A stretch of DNA of 64,000 nucleotides from Bin55 sp028819195 (GTDB taxonomy: Bacteria; Pseudomonadota; Gammaproteobacteria; Pseudomonadales; Azotimanducaceae). Positions 9,239 to 17,906 of this stretch are shown one piece after another. Location: positions 248,001 through 312,000 of the forward strand of contig JAPPMF010000009.1 of assembly GCA_028819195.1 (NCBI GenBank), read 5' to 3'. Both the position numbers and the translations under genes were made by a program. The notes beneath the pieces are model-generated. The model was given only the letters and a program-made list of their open reading frames with translations, did not search any database and was not told where the DNA came from. Within the stretch, counting starts at the first letter, position 1, and each line of letters begins with the position of its first letter.

Positions 9239-9877
9239 CTACGACAATTCGTCTATAGAAGTGATGATCGAACCGACTAAGCCGTACTTCAACGATTCGG
9301 CGGCACTCATCCAATAGTCTCGTTCGGTGTCTGAGTTGACCTGCTTCTGCGTCTTTCCCGTACGTTCTGCGATAATTCGGTTGATGCGTTTACGAATCTT
9401 GATCAGTTCGTCTGCTTGAATCGAGATATCCGATGCGTCACCAAGTATGCCCCCAGACGGTTGGTGTATGAGAAATCGAGTGTTGGGTAAACAATGTCGA
9501 TGTTTTTTGTCGGCCGCCAGAAAAATCAAAATCGCAATACTTCCTACCCAACCGGTACCAACGATTTTCACGGGCGCGCGGATAAATCGTATCAGGTCAT
9601 AAATGGAATCTCCAGATTCCACGTGTCCGCCGGGCGAACTCAACAACAGGGTAATTGGTTCATCACTTTCTGACGAAAGCGCGAGTAATTGTTCAACAGT
9701 TGTCTTGGTAGTTTTCTGATTAATTTCACCGATTATTGTCAGTATACGGTTTCGATATAGGATTTGGTTGATCGATTTTGATTCCGTTGACTCCTTGTCG
9801 TTTGCATCGTTATTTTCGTCGGAATTTCCATGCGTTCTTACGTTGTGTGATGTGCTATAAATACTGGTTGGTTTCAC
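9239..9877 (-). CDS. ClpP-like serine peptidase, non-canonical paralogue
   Basis: This 212-residue protein has the ClpP fold (crotonase-like caseinolytic family). The catalytic triad is intact: Ser113 in GWVGSIA, His138 in LIHQPSGG, and Asp187 in TERD before MSAAESLKYGLVG. The SSPGGHVESG substrate-binding segment is also present. The residues around the serine differ from the GQAASM of housekeeping ClpP, and a 35-residue hydrophilic N-terminus (many Asn, Asp, Glu, Lys) precedes the fold. No clpX, clpA or tig lies nearby, so it is probably a second, divergent ClpP rather than the main one. Its partner ATPase, if any, is unknown. It sits 32 bases downstream of the EnvZ-like kinase, possibly cotranscribed. 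Confidence 0.8.
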   Translation of the reverse strand: MKPTSIYSTSHNVRTHGNSDENNDANDKESTESKSINQILYRNRILTIIGEINQKTTKTTVEQLLALSSESDEPITLLLSSPGGHVESGDSIYDLIRFIRAPVKIVGTGWVGSIAILIFLAADKKHRHCLPNTRFLIHQPSGGILGDASDISIQADELIKIRKRINRIIAERTGKTQKQVNSDTERDYWMSAAESLKYGLVGSIITSIDELS

Positions 9878-9909
9878 GATTTTTCCTTATAGTAATCCGT
9901 TCAAATGGT

Positions 9910-11307
9910 TCAAGACTGCAATATTTTGTTGATTTCGATAGTGAGCACGGCATCAGTCCCACCAGATTCACTGGTATGCAGTTCAAATTTCCATTGATGA
10001 AACAAGCATAGTTGTACGACGACTGCTAATCCTAGACCGCTACCGCCGGTCTTCGTACTCCTTGATTTATCCAGGCGCACATATGGTTGTAGGACACGTT
10101 GGCGATCTTCCGGTGGAATTCCAGGTCCATCATCGACTACGTGCACGTAAAGTTCATTAGCCGTGGCGCGAACTTTGAGACGAACACCGGTTGCATGTAA
10201 GCGAGCATTCTGTACTAGATTGGCGATACAGCGATCCAACGCACTAGGCGCGAGTTGCACTGCGGTCGGCAACTTACCTTGCCATTCGATTTGAATTTTT
10301 TCGTCAATCGAGCGTACGGTTGAACTGATTAGATTCTTCGGATTTACTTTTTGATCGGGTTCGGACTGACCTTTGGCGAATAGAGCAGCATCGGTGATCA
10401 ACGTAGTCATGCGTTCAATGTTGTCTTCAAATTTTTGCTTAAATTTGGGATCAATATCTTCCGGTAACAACTCTAAAGCAAGTCGCATCCGCGTCAATGG
10501 GGTCTTTAAATCGTGTGACAAACCTGCCGATATTGCAGAACGATTCTCGATTAAAGTCGTGATTTCTTCAGCCATCTTGTTGAAGCTTTTTGCGAGTGAA
10601 ACCATTTCATAAGCGCCCTGTTCAGGTAAGGGTGTAAACCCACTCAGACCTCTGAAAGATTCCGCTGCTTTTACCACGCGCGTGAGTGGGCGACTTATGC
10701 GACGAAAAGTATAGACAGTCGCGATCAGTACAACGATCACACCTCCAATCAAGAATACCAGGCCCCAATAAAGAGTTTGTACTGGAGGCGAGCCCACGTA
10801 AAAAGCAACAGTAATCGGTTCCGATTGCTCAAAGGGTATCTGCACCCACAGTCGGGTTTCTTCGTCTTGCAAAATCTGGACTTCATGCCCCAAATTATTT
10901 TCAAGGGCGTGTTCGAATCGACGTGCAAAATCTCCATGTTTGAAGACTGGTTGTAGATTAAGTTCTGAATCCATGTCGTCCATCGACTGCTCTAGTTCGC
11001 TAAGAGTCTGTTCGCGAATCAGTAGATTTTCTTTAAGTAATAGAAATGATTCGAAAGATTTCAGTTCTTCAGCGTTAGAATCTTTGAGAACTACCCAATA
11101 TTGTGCCGATAACGCGATTATCGTGGCGCGATCTGTGGCAAATTGTTGAACTTGATTGGGTACGACAAACCGGTAAAAAACAAATACTGCAGTCGCTATC
11201 ACCACGAGTGATGAAACCGCTATCGCTAGGGTTAAGTTCCCCAGATGCGAACTAAAGCGAAATTTTTTTAAGTTTCGTTTGGACAGAATACGTACCCCTT
11301 CCCCCAC
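9910..11307 (-). CDS. envZ: EnvZ-like sensor histidine kinase
   Basis: This is an inner-membrane sensor kinase of 465 residues. The order is: transmembrane segment 1 (about 24-46), a periplasmic domain of about 130 residues, transmembrane segment 2 (about 180-200), HAMP linker, dimerisation/phosphoacceptor domain with His265 in GLSHDLKTPLTRMR, and the ATPase domain with N box (NLVQNARLHA), G1 (DDGPGIP) and G2 (GGSGLGLAV). The H-box and HAMP are of EnvZ type. The start overlaps the end of the response regulator gene by 40 bases in another frame, an unusually long overlap that implies coupled translation. The stimulus cannot be told from the sequence. Confidence 0.88.
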   Translation of the reverse strand: MGEGVRILSKRNLKKFRFSSHLGNLTLAIAVSSLVVIATAVFVFYRFVVPNQVQQFATDRATIIALSAQYWVVLKDSNAEELKSFESFLLLKENLLIREQTLSELEQSMDDMDSELNLQPVFKHGDFARRFEHALENNLGHEVQILQDEETRLWVQIPFEQSEPITVAFYVGSPPVQTLYWGLVFLIGGVIVVLIATVYTFRRISRPLTRVVKAAESFRGLSGFTPLPEQGAYEMVSLAKSFNKMAEEITTLIENRSAISAGLSHDLKTPLTRMRLALELLPEDIDPKFKQKFEDNIERMTTLITDAALFAKGQSEPDQKVNPKNLISSTVRSIDEKIQIEWQGKLPTAVQLAPSALDRCIANLVQNARLHATGVRLKVRATANELYVHVVDDGPGIPPEDRQRVLQPYVRLDKSRSTKTGGSGLGLAVVVQLCLFHQWKFELHTSESGGTDAVLTIEINKILQS

Positions 11308-12374
11308 ACCGTCTTGATCAAAGTTGGATTGGATGGGTCACGTTCAATCTTACTCCGAAGTCGCGTTACCCGCACGTCTATGCTCCGGTCAATGCGTGAT
11401 TTACTTCGTTCTGATAGTAGTTCGAGCAGGCTATCACGATCAAGAGTTTCGTAAGAATGTTGTGCGAGCACGTGCAATAATTCAAACTCACTGGAAGTGA
11501 TCGAAACATTTTCGCCGGTCTTTTTCATCAATCTAAGGTTATTTACATCTAAGATATAGTCGCCAAAGTAAAAAATCCCATCGACATCGGGGGGATATTC
11601 TTGGATCTGATCTCGCCGGAGTACAGCTTTGACTCGTGCCAGTAGCTCTCGTGGGTTAGGTGGTTTATAAATGTAATCGTCCGCCCCCATTTCTAGTCCT
11701 ACAACTTGCTCGATATCGTCTCCCAATGCAGTCATCATGATGATTGGAATATCGGACTGGCGGCGAATTCGAGCTGATAGTTGTTGCCCATCTTCTCCAG
11801 GCATTTTTAAGTCTAAGATTACTAGATCAAACACAGACTTGGCGAGAGCAGCATCCATCCCTTCTCCATTTTCGACTGTTTGGACCTCAAAACCTTGTTG
11901 CGTGAAGTAATCGGAGAGCAGATCCAAAGTATCGTGATCGTCATCGACGACTAAGATTCGCGGAGTCGCGTTTACAGCAGAAGTTCTAGAAGTTTTCTTA
12001 CGTCTCAGAACTGAGCGAATCCGTGCTAATAAAACTCGTGGATTGAATGGTTTTGCTACATAGTCGTCAGCACCAATCTCGAGACCAACAACCTTATCGA
12101 TGTCGTCGGACAGAGCAGTGAGCATGATAACCGGTAGTGAGGTGGTTTGTTTTAGTCTTTTCGCAATCGAAAGACCGTCTTCACCTGGCAACATGAGATC
12201 AAGTACAACGAGGTCGTACTGTTCACGTGCTAAAGCTTCGTCCATCGCCACCCCATTAATGACGGTGGTAACTTCTAGCCCGTGTTTTTGTAATACATCA
12301 GCAAGAAGTTCAAGAATCTCGGGATCGTCGTCGACGACCAGAACTCGTTGTGAATCTTCAAACAACCTTGCCAA
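11268..12374 (-). CDS. OmpR-family response regulator with two tandem receiver domains
   Basis: This 368-residue regulator is about 130 residues longer than OmpR. Receiver 1 covers about 9-124, receiver 2 about 138-254, and an OmpR/PhoB winged helix about 266-365 (SEFELLHVLA, DVRVTRLRSKIE, VWGKGYVF). Both receivers keep the acidic pocket (LVVDDD), the phosphoacceptor (Asp59 in VLDLMLPGEDG; Asp188 in ILDLKMPGEDG) and the switch lysine (Lys108 in KPFNP; Lys237 in KPPNP). The two receivers are clearly related along their whole length, indicating an internal duplication. It is paired with the EnvZ-like kinase downstream. Which receiver the kinase uses is unknown. Confidence 0.92.
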   Translation of the reverse strand: MARLFEDSQRVLVVDDDPEILELLADVLQKHGLEVTTVINGVAMDEALAREQYDLVVLDLMLPGEDGLSIAKRLKQTTSLPVIMLTALSDDIDKVVGLEIGADDYVAKPFNPRVLLARIRSVLRRKKTSRTSAVNATPRILVVDDDHDTLDLLSDYFTQQGFEVQTVENGEGMDAALAKSVFDLVILDLKMPGEDGQQLSARIRRQSDIPIIMMTALGDDIEQVVGLEMGADDYIYKPPNPRELLARVKAVLRRDQIQEYPPDVDGIFYFGDYILDVNNLRLMKKTGENVSITSSEFELLHVLAQHSYETLDRDSLLELLSERSKSRIDRSIDVRVTRLRSKIERDPSNPTLIKTVWGKGYVFCPNET

Positions 12375-12404
12375 CAGGTACCGGAAAGTTGTCTCAGCGA
12401 AAGT

Positions 12405-12974
12405 TTAGTTCTTTGGAACGTACGCGGGCTTGCCACCGGTATTCAACTTCTTCTCTCGATTGTCTCGAGGGTCAGAAGTGATATTGACGCCAGAATCAGA
12501 ATAGGGAGTCGAAATCGGCGGAGAAACTGATGTTTCTTCCAAACGGGGTAGTTCGTTTTCGGTGTCAGCTACTTCGACTTTTTTCCCAAAAGAAGATTCA
12601 ATAGTCGAGCGATCAACAGGACGATCGTTTTCATTGTCCCGTCGTTGCACCTCAAGCGCAATCACTGTTTGTTCTTCTTCAGAAAACTCATCAATGCGAA
12701 GTAGATGGTTCGCTAACTCTTCAGCTGATAACTCTTTGAGAGTATCTTTTGTGATTACAGGGGCAGATGCTTCAACATCGTCTTCGACTAGAGCCTCGGC
12801 AGAACTACTGGTATCGCTATCTACTTGAAGTTCATCGGTGGGTTGTGGTTCTGCTTCTGTTTGGCCCCATATCGAACCAATCGAAAGTAAGAAGCAAGCA
12901 ACAATAACGATAGCCGAACTAGAACGAGGTGTTCTAAGCATCTGAAAATTTTCCTGATCTGAGTAACGTTTCAT
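12405..12974 (-). CDS. Secreted acidic protein of unknown function
   Basis: I do not recognise this 189-residue protein. It begins with a basic stretch and a hydrophobic segment (about residues 20-36, ending SIGSIWGQ), a probable signal peptide with cleavage after the Gly/Gln. The mature part is rich in Glu, Asp, Ser and Thr and looks largely disordered, with one helical stretch around LSAEELANHLLRIDEFSEEE. A GGAGG ribosome binding site lies 10 bases before the ATG at 12974; an internal ATG twelve codons later would also leave the signal peptide intact. It lies 30 bases upstream of the tandem-receiver regulator, probably in the same transcript, so a role as periplasmic partner of the kinase is possible but unproven. 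Confidence 0.7.
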   Translation of the reverse strand: MKRYSDQENFQMLRTPRSSSAIVIVACFLLSIGSIWGQTEAEPQPTDELQVDSDTSSSAEALVEDDVEASAPVITKDTLKELSAEELANHLLRIDEFSEEEQTVIALEVQRRDNENDRPVDRSTIESSFGKKVEVADTENELPRLEETSVSPPISTPYSDSGVNITSDPRDNREKKLNTGGKPAYVPKN

Positions 12975-13161
12975 AAGGTGAAAACCTCCGTGTTTTCCTT
13001 CCCTAACATTTGCTCGTTTTGTATTTGGTCATCCATTCCCAAACGAGCACGAGTTCCTAACACCATTATTTTAATCAATTCGACGAAAAAACAACCAAAA
13101 AGTTTAAGAAAATTTACGAAAATTGCAATTTTACTCTTATCAACGATCGCAACGGTTCGAA

Positions 13162-14346
13162 TCAGAGACGTTCAAATAACCCGGCAGCGCCTTGACCACC
13201 GCCGACACACATCGTAACTACACCTAAACGCTTGTTGCGTCGTTTAAGTTCGCGTAAGATCGTTCCTACTAAGCGTGAACCGGTCATTCCGAATGGGTGA
13301 CCGATGGCGATACTGCCACCATTGACGTTGTAAATTTCATTGTCGAGTTGTAGTTTATCGCGACAATACACACATTGGCTTGCAAAAGCTTCATTGAGTT
13401 CCCACAAATCGATTTCGTCCTGCTTCATTCCAAGATTCTTGAGTAGTCGTGGAATCGCAAAAACTGGTCCTATTCCCATTTCATCGGGTTCACATCCAGC
13501 AACTGTAAATCCTCGATATAAGCCCATTGGTTCTAAATTTAGTTCCTTGGCGCGTTTCGCGCTCATAAGCAAGGTCATCGAAGCACCGTCTGACAGTTGC
13601 GAGGCGTTTCCTGCTGTTACGGTTCCCTCGGGTTCAAAAGCTGGGGGTAATTTCGACAAAGCTTCCAATGTCGTATTGGGTCGATTACATTCATCTTGGT
13701 CGACCGTTACGGTCTGTACACCGGTTTCTTTCGTCGTTTTATCGGTGTGTAATTTCTCCACTGTCATAGGTACGATTTCATCGTTAATCCACCCTAACGC
13801 CTCAGCATGGGCGTAACGATGTTGACTTTGGACGGAATATTCATCTTGAATTTCGCGAGTTACGTTGTAGCGGCGCGCGACAACCTCAGCAGTATTACCC
13901 ATCGGCATAAAAATATCGGGTTTTTCTTCAAGTAGAAGCTCATTACGATAAGTACCATTGATTGGGTGCTGGGCGCGCATTGAGAGAGATTCGGCACCAC
14001 CAGCCATGGCTACTTCAGACTGTGAAAATGCAATTTGGTTCGCGGCAATGGCAATAGCTTGGAGTCCAGAAGAACAGAAGCGATTGATAGTCATCCCAGC
14101 TGTTGACACGGGTAAACGCGACAATCCAACCACTAGTCGAGCGAAATTACCATCTTGTTCAGCGACATGACTACCCGCACCAAGGATTAAATCTTCAACT
14201 TCATCAGGTTCAACTGCTGAATTACGCTCAAGGAGTGCATTGACTAAATGTGCCACCATGTTATCGGAACGAGTTTGATTAAAACTTCCGCGAATTACCT
14301 TGGTAAGACCAGTACGAACACTATCGACGACGACGACTTCACGCAT
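13162..14346 (-). CDS. Acetyl-CoA acyltransferase (thiolase II family)
   Basis: Thiolases cleave 3-ketoacyl-CoA in beta-oxidation or condense acyl-CoAs. The 394 residues carry the complete set of catalytic residues: Cys91 in NRFCSSGLQAIA, His350 in IGHPFGMTGSR, and Cys380 in MCVGGGQGA. The sequence is closest in pattern to FadA/FadI-type long-chain thiolases, for example in AEQDGNFARL and the ALxKLPPAF-like segment. No fadB or other beta-oxidation gene is adjacent, so degradative versus biosynthetic use cannot be settled. It is divergent from the alpha/beta hydrolase gene. Confidence 0.93.
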   Translation of the reverse strand: MREVVVVDSVRTGLTKVIRGSFNQTRSDNMVAHLVNALLERNSAVEPDEVEDLILGAGSHVAEQDGNFARLVVGLSRLPVSTAGMTINRFCSSGLQAIAIAANQIAFSQSEVAMAGGAESLSMRAQHPINGTYRNELLLEEKPDIFMPMGNTAEVVARRYNVTREIQDEYSVQSQHRYAHAEALGWINDEIVPMTVEKLHTDKTTKETGVQTVTVDQDECNRPNTTLEALSKLPPAFEPEGTVTAGNASQLSDGASMTLLMSAKRAKELNLEPMGLYRGFTVAGCEPDEMGIGPVFAIPRLLKNLGMKQDEIDLWELNEAFASQCVYCRDKLQLDNEIYNVNGGSIAIGHPFGMTGSRLVGTILRELKRRNKRLGVVTMCVGGGQGAAGLFERL

Positions 14347-14469
14347 AAACTGAAATTACTCCGTTGTGATGTTTTGAACAAGGATAGGTATAGATTGTAA
14401 GTAGCAGGGTTTGAAATTTTTAGCATGGATGTGGTATTGTTCGTTATATTGACTACTAAAATATTTCGC

Positions 14470-15342
14470 ATGCCCACGAACACGCCACGATCACACATTT
14501 ACTTCTCGCAACGTCTTCGCCTACATTACGTTACCTGGGGGAACGAAGGTGCTCCGCCGGTACTGTTGATTCACGGAGGACACGATCATTGCCGTAATTG
14601 GGATTGGGTGGCACAGTCGCTCCAGAAGGACTATTTTGTGGTTGCACCAGATTTGCGTGGACACGGTGATTCTCAATGGCTCGTAGGTAGTCCTTATTCG
14701 ATGGTTGATTTTCTCTACGACATTGAGCAACTCGTACATCAATTAGGGTACAAACAAATTTCAGTCATTGGTCATTCCTTAGGTGGAATGATCGCGCTGC
14801 TCTATGCCGGACTGTATTCCGAAAAGGTCAATCGGGCTTTATCCATTGAAGGTATGGCTGGTTATAACCTGCGATTTGATCGTGCGCCGGAGCAGATTCG
14901 ATCGCGTATGCGAAATTGGATTGAAAGTACACGGGGTCTTGCTTCGCGTACACCACGACGTTACCCCACGATCGCTGAAGCGTTTCAACGTATGCAATCG
15001 GTAAATTCCTATCTTACTACGGAACAAGCCAGACACCTCACGATTCACGGAAGTAATCAGAACGAAAACGGGACGTACAGTTGGAAATTTGATAACTATA
15101 CACGTGTGTTTGGACCGGTACGGTTAGCCAATGAAGAAATTGAGTACCTATACTCTCAGATCGACTGTCCGGTACTGTTGGTCTACGGTAAAGATTCCTG
15201 GGCTGGAGCACCGCCAAAGGACAAATTTTCGGCGAGTATACCTAATTTTCAAACTGCCGCGATTGGTGATGCTGGTCATTGGTGCCATCATGATCACCTG
15301 GACGAGTTTTTGGCGATAGCTAATAAATTTTTGCAGACATGA
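14470..15342 (+). CDS. Alpha/beta hydrolase
   Basis: This protein of 290 residues has the alpha/beta hydrolase fold. From the chosen start, the oxyanion segment HGGHDHCRNW is at 35-44, Ser103 is the nucleophile in GHSLGG, the acid is probably in the VYGKDSW strand, and the histidine is in GDAGHW near the C-terminus. An upstream in-frame ATG at 14425 would add 15 hydrophobic residues; I prefer 14470 because homologues usually begin shortly before this strand. Neither start has a strong ribosome binding site. The stop overlaps the start of the next gene (ATGA), so the two are likely coupled. Substrate unknown. Confidence 0.82.
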   Translation: MPTNTPRSHIYFSQRLRLHYVTWGNEGAPPVLLIHGGHDHCRNWDWVAQSLQKDYFVVAPDLRGHGDSQWLVGSPYSMVDFLYDIEQLVHQLGYKQISVIGHSLGGMIALLYAGLYSEKVNRALSIEGMAGYNLRFDRAPEQIRSRMRNWIESTRGLASRTPRRYPTIAEAFQRMQSVNSYLTTEQARHLTIHGSNQNENGTYSWKFDNYTRVFGPVRLANEEIEYLYSQIDCPVLLVYGKDSWAGAPPKDKFSASIPNFQTAAIGDAGHWCHHDHLDEFLAIANKFLQT

Positions 15343-16415
15343 GGGTAGAAGACCTCCATTCGTCGCCTTGGAGTGGAGTGTTTTACGTGACGGGAGGTGG
15401 CGTTCAACTACTCGCAAACTTGACGAGTGTCGCTGGCGCGTCGAACACGGTTCTTGCAGCGAGCATACCTTATAGTCGGAGAGCTTTAAACACGTTAATT
15501 GTCGAACCGAATCAAGGGGCATGTACAAGTGAAACGGCGCGGGAACTAGCCTTCCGTGCATTCCAAGAAAGTCGCTTGCAAAAACTTGACGAACATGTAT
15601 TTGGTTTCGGTCTCAGCGCGAGTTTAGCAACGAATTGTGTGAAAAAGGGAGAGCTTCGAGCCTACATCGCAGTCCAAACTCCTAAGATATCTCAAGTATC
15701 TAAAGTTACGTTCGAGAATTTCGAAAACAGAGGAGATCAGGAACAGTATCTCACCGAAGTTGCCTGGGGGAAGTTATGCAATGTACTTTCTCTAGATCAA
15801 GATCCTTTTCCCCAAGTGAGTACGAGAAGACAACAACTGGAGACTACTCTGCAACCACTGTATGGAGTTAAGGCTGCATGCGTTGGGACAAAAAGTACAG
15901 CTTTTCTACCAGGGTCCTTCAATCCATTGCATACCGGTCATCGAAGAATGCGGGCACATGCGCGATCGCGTTTAGATTGTGAAGTACAGTATGAACTTTG
16001 TATCTCACCATTCGATAAGAAACCCCTTGATTTTTTTGACTTGCACGACCGAATTGCACAGTTTGAATCAGATCAACTTGTACTCACCAATTTTCCAAGT
16101 TTTGAGGAAAAATCAATACATTTATCGCAAGGACAAGGCATAACGTTTATTGTCGGTGTCGACACTATAGGTCGACTTACAGATCCGAACTACTACCCGT
16201 TTTCGCGGTTTCAAACATCTGAAACGACTATGAACGAGTCATTTCGGAATTTACACGATCGCAAGGTGAGATTTTTAGTTTACGGGCGAAATCTAGGAAA
16301 TCGATTCGTCACACTTAAAGATCTTGATTTACCTCAGGTGCTGAAAACTCTATGCGATGAAGTTTCAGAGCAAGAATTTAGGTTAGATGTCACTTCGACC
16401 GATTTACGTTTATGA
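15339..16415 (+). CDS. CinA-C-like domain fused to a NadD/CoaD-type nucleotidyltransferase
   Basis: This 358-residue protein has two parts. Residues about 10-160 resemble the CinA C-terminal/PncC (NMN amidase) domain: the TGGG turn at 18-21, then LANLTSVAGAS and PYSRRAL. The SCTGG motif of active PncC reads YVTGG here, so the nucleophilic serine is Tyr16 and amidase activity is doubtful. Residues about 186-358 are a nucleotidyltransferase: GSFNPLHTGH at 192-201 carries the HxGH signature, and the C-terminal STDLR (353-357) matches the STxxR motif. Both transferase signatures are intact, so adenylyl or cytidylyl transfer is plausible. The link with NMN-type substrates is inference. It overlaps the hydrolase gene by 4 bases. 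Confidence 0.78.
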   Translation: MRVEDLHSSPWSGVFYVTGGGVQLLANLTSVAGASNTVLAASIPYSRRALNTLIVEPNQGACTSETARELAFRAFQESRLQKLDEHVFGFGLSASLATNCVKKGELRAYIAVQTPKISQVSKVTFENFENRGDQEQYLTEVAWGKLCNVLSLDQDPFPQVSTRRQQLETTLQPLYGVKAACVGTKSTAFLPGSFNPLHTGHRRMRAHARSRLDCEVQYELCISPFDKKPLDFFDLHDRIAQFESDQLVLTNFPSFEEKSIHLSQGQGITFIVGVDTIGRLTDPNYYPFSRFQTSETTMNESFRNLHDRKVRFLVYGRNLGNRFVTLKDLDLPQVLKTLCDEVSEQEFRLDVTSTDLRL

Positions 16416-16433
16416 AATACTAACAGAAGAATC

Positions 16434-17072
16434 CTAGGGTGGAGTATCGTTCGAGTCATCCAGAGGACGTTCAGGTTCGAGAAATATGTCGTTCGCCGAA
16501 CAACTGTTTAACACATCTTGGATTGCATCGCGTTCTCTTTCGTCGATCGTTAGTTGGTACTTCTGCTTGACTCGGATAATCGTATACACAAACCAACAAC
16601 GGTTATGTTCTGGCAACCATTCACCAGCGTCTTTATCCCTCTTCTCCGTACGATTAACGCTTGGTGTAGCCAGTATTAGATTGAGTAAGTCGTTAGCAAA
16701 CTCGTACCGCTCTTCAGATGTTGCTAAACACATCCCACTGTCGTGAGCTTCTTTTCGTGCGACGATGTGTTCCACATCAACGTCTCCAGCTTGATCATAC
16801 CAAATATCATCGTATGGAGAATAAAACCCACCTAGTTGTTGCGCAATCACAAGGTCTGAGTTAGTGCTGTATTGGTAGTCATCCCGCAGTAGAGAATAGC
16901 GGAGACAGTCTTTAGTCGAATACTCGTCGGCGACCACTAGTCCTTTCCACCTCTCTATTTGTTCTTCTTGTGCGAGCAGATTGCTCACGAACATGTAGGC
17001 GGTTATAAAAAAGAAAGTGGTTACCATTCCAAGTGTAACAGTTAACTTGTGATTCTGAAGTTGGCGACTCAT
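16434..17072 (-). CDS. Secreted or membrane-anchored HNH-family endonuclease-like protein
   Basis: I place the start at the ATG at 17070-17072, preceded by AAAGG; a longer frame reaches 17306 but would overlap the divergent SDR gene. The 212-residue product starts with a signal or anchor segment (about 9-34, ending LLAQ). The core carries VDVEHIVARKEAHDSG (Glu101-His102), DLLNLILATPSVNR (Asn140) and AGEWLPEHNRCWF, a pattern shared by HNH nucleases of the DUF1524/GmrSD-like group. Several cysteines (56, 115, 159) suit an extracytoplasmic protein. A role in degrading external DNA as a nutrient source is inference. Confidence 0.72.
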   Translation of the reverse strand: MSRQLQNHKLTVTLGMVTTFFFITAYMFVSNLLAQEEQIERWKGLVVADEYSTKDCLRYSLLRDDYQYSTNSDLVIAQQLGGFYSPYDDIWYDQAGDVDVEHIVARKEAHDSGMCLATSEERYEFANDLLNLILATPSVNRTEKRDKDAGEWLPEHNRCWFVYTIIRVKQKYQLTIDERERDAIQDVLNSCSANDIFLEPERPLDDSNDTPP

Positions 17073-17225
17073 AACTGTACCTTTAGTTCTACAGGGGGAT
17101 AGCGTTTTCATTGGATGACTCCAGAGTCGATTTGTAATCAATTTTATATGTGTGCTCAAGTTTAGTTTCTGTTGGTAACATAACAGGTTTAGACTTGGAT
17201 TATTTCTACTGAGGAGATTCAATAG

Positions 17226-17891
17226 ATGTTTAACTTTTCCGGCAAATCGATTGTTGTTACTGGAGTGGCTGGGATTCTTGGTCAATCGGTCGCGAATGCC
17301 TTTCACGAGGCTTCAGCGCATGTGATCGGGATAGATGTGTCGCACATTGATGCCATTTACGAGACTATCGAACTAGATTTGACCAACCAAGAGGAATGTG
17401 TGAATACCTTTGATTCAATTCCACAGATTGATGTGTTGTGCAATATCGCGGGTGGATTCGTGATGGGTGAGTCAGTGGCAGAACTCTCTGATGAGACCTG
17501 GGATTTCATGATGGATATTAATGTCAGAACTTGTTTGAATGCGGTTCGCGCGACCGTACCAAAACTGCGCGAGCGAGGGGGTAAGATTGTCAATGTAGGG
17601 GCGCGTGCTGCATTGAAAGGAGCTGGCAGAATGGCTGCTTATTGTGCTTCCAAGAGTATAGTCATACGGCTGACGGAAAGTCTAGCTGAAGAACTAAAAC
17701 GAGAAAAAATCAATGTGAATTGTGTACTTCCGAGCATTATTGACACACCGCGAAACCGAAAAGACATGCCAAATGCAGACTTTCGAAGTTGGGTGGCTCC
17801 AGATGATTTAGCTAAGGTAGTACTCTTTCTGTCGTCACCCTTTGCAGAACCGATTCACGGAGCTGCGATTCCCGTAGATGGTTTAGTGTAA
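17226..17891 (+). CDS. Short-chain dehydrogenase/reductase
   Basis: This 221-residue protein has a single Rossmann fold. It has the TGVAGILG nucleotide-binding turn near residue 13, NIAGG in place of NNAG, and the catalytic YCASK with an upstream serine-poor strand (VNVGARAAL), where the usual catalytic Ser position reads Gly/Ala. The C-terminal PVDG is typical. It is shorter than the usual 250 residues. The deduced substrate is unknown. It is divergent from the HNH gene and convergent with the thioesterase. Confidence 0.88.
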   Translation: MFNFSGKSIVVTGVAGILGQSVANAFHEASAHVIGIDVSHIDAIYETIELDLTNQEECVNTFDSIPQIDVLCNIAGGFVMGESVAELSDETWDFMMDINVRTCLNAVRATVPKLRERGGKIVNVGARAALKGAGRMAAYCASKSIVIRLTESLAEELKREKINVNCVLPSIIDTPRNRKDMPNADFRSWVAPDDLAKVVLFLSSPFAEPIHGAAIPVDGLV

Positions 17892-17906
17892 CCATAGAGG
17901 TAAGCA

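Noticed and set aside
12971..13066. 31-codon minus-strand frame whose TGA overlaps the ATG of the acidic secreted protein
   Set aside because: The overlap is suggestive of a leader peptide, but no ribosome binding site precedes it and the product is unknown.
16434..17306. Longer version of the HNH gene beginning at 17306
   Set aside because: It would overlap the divergent SDR gene by 80 bases and bury the signal peptide behind 78 unusual residues; the ATG at 17072 has a better context.
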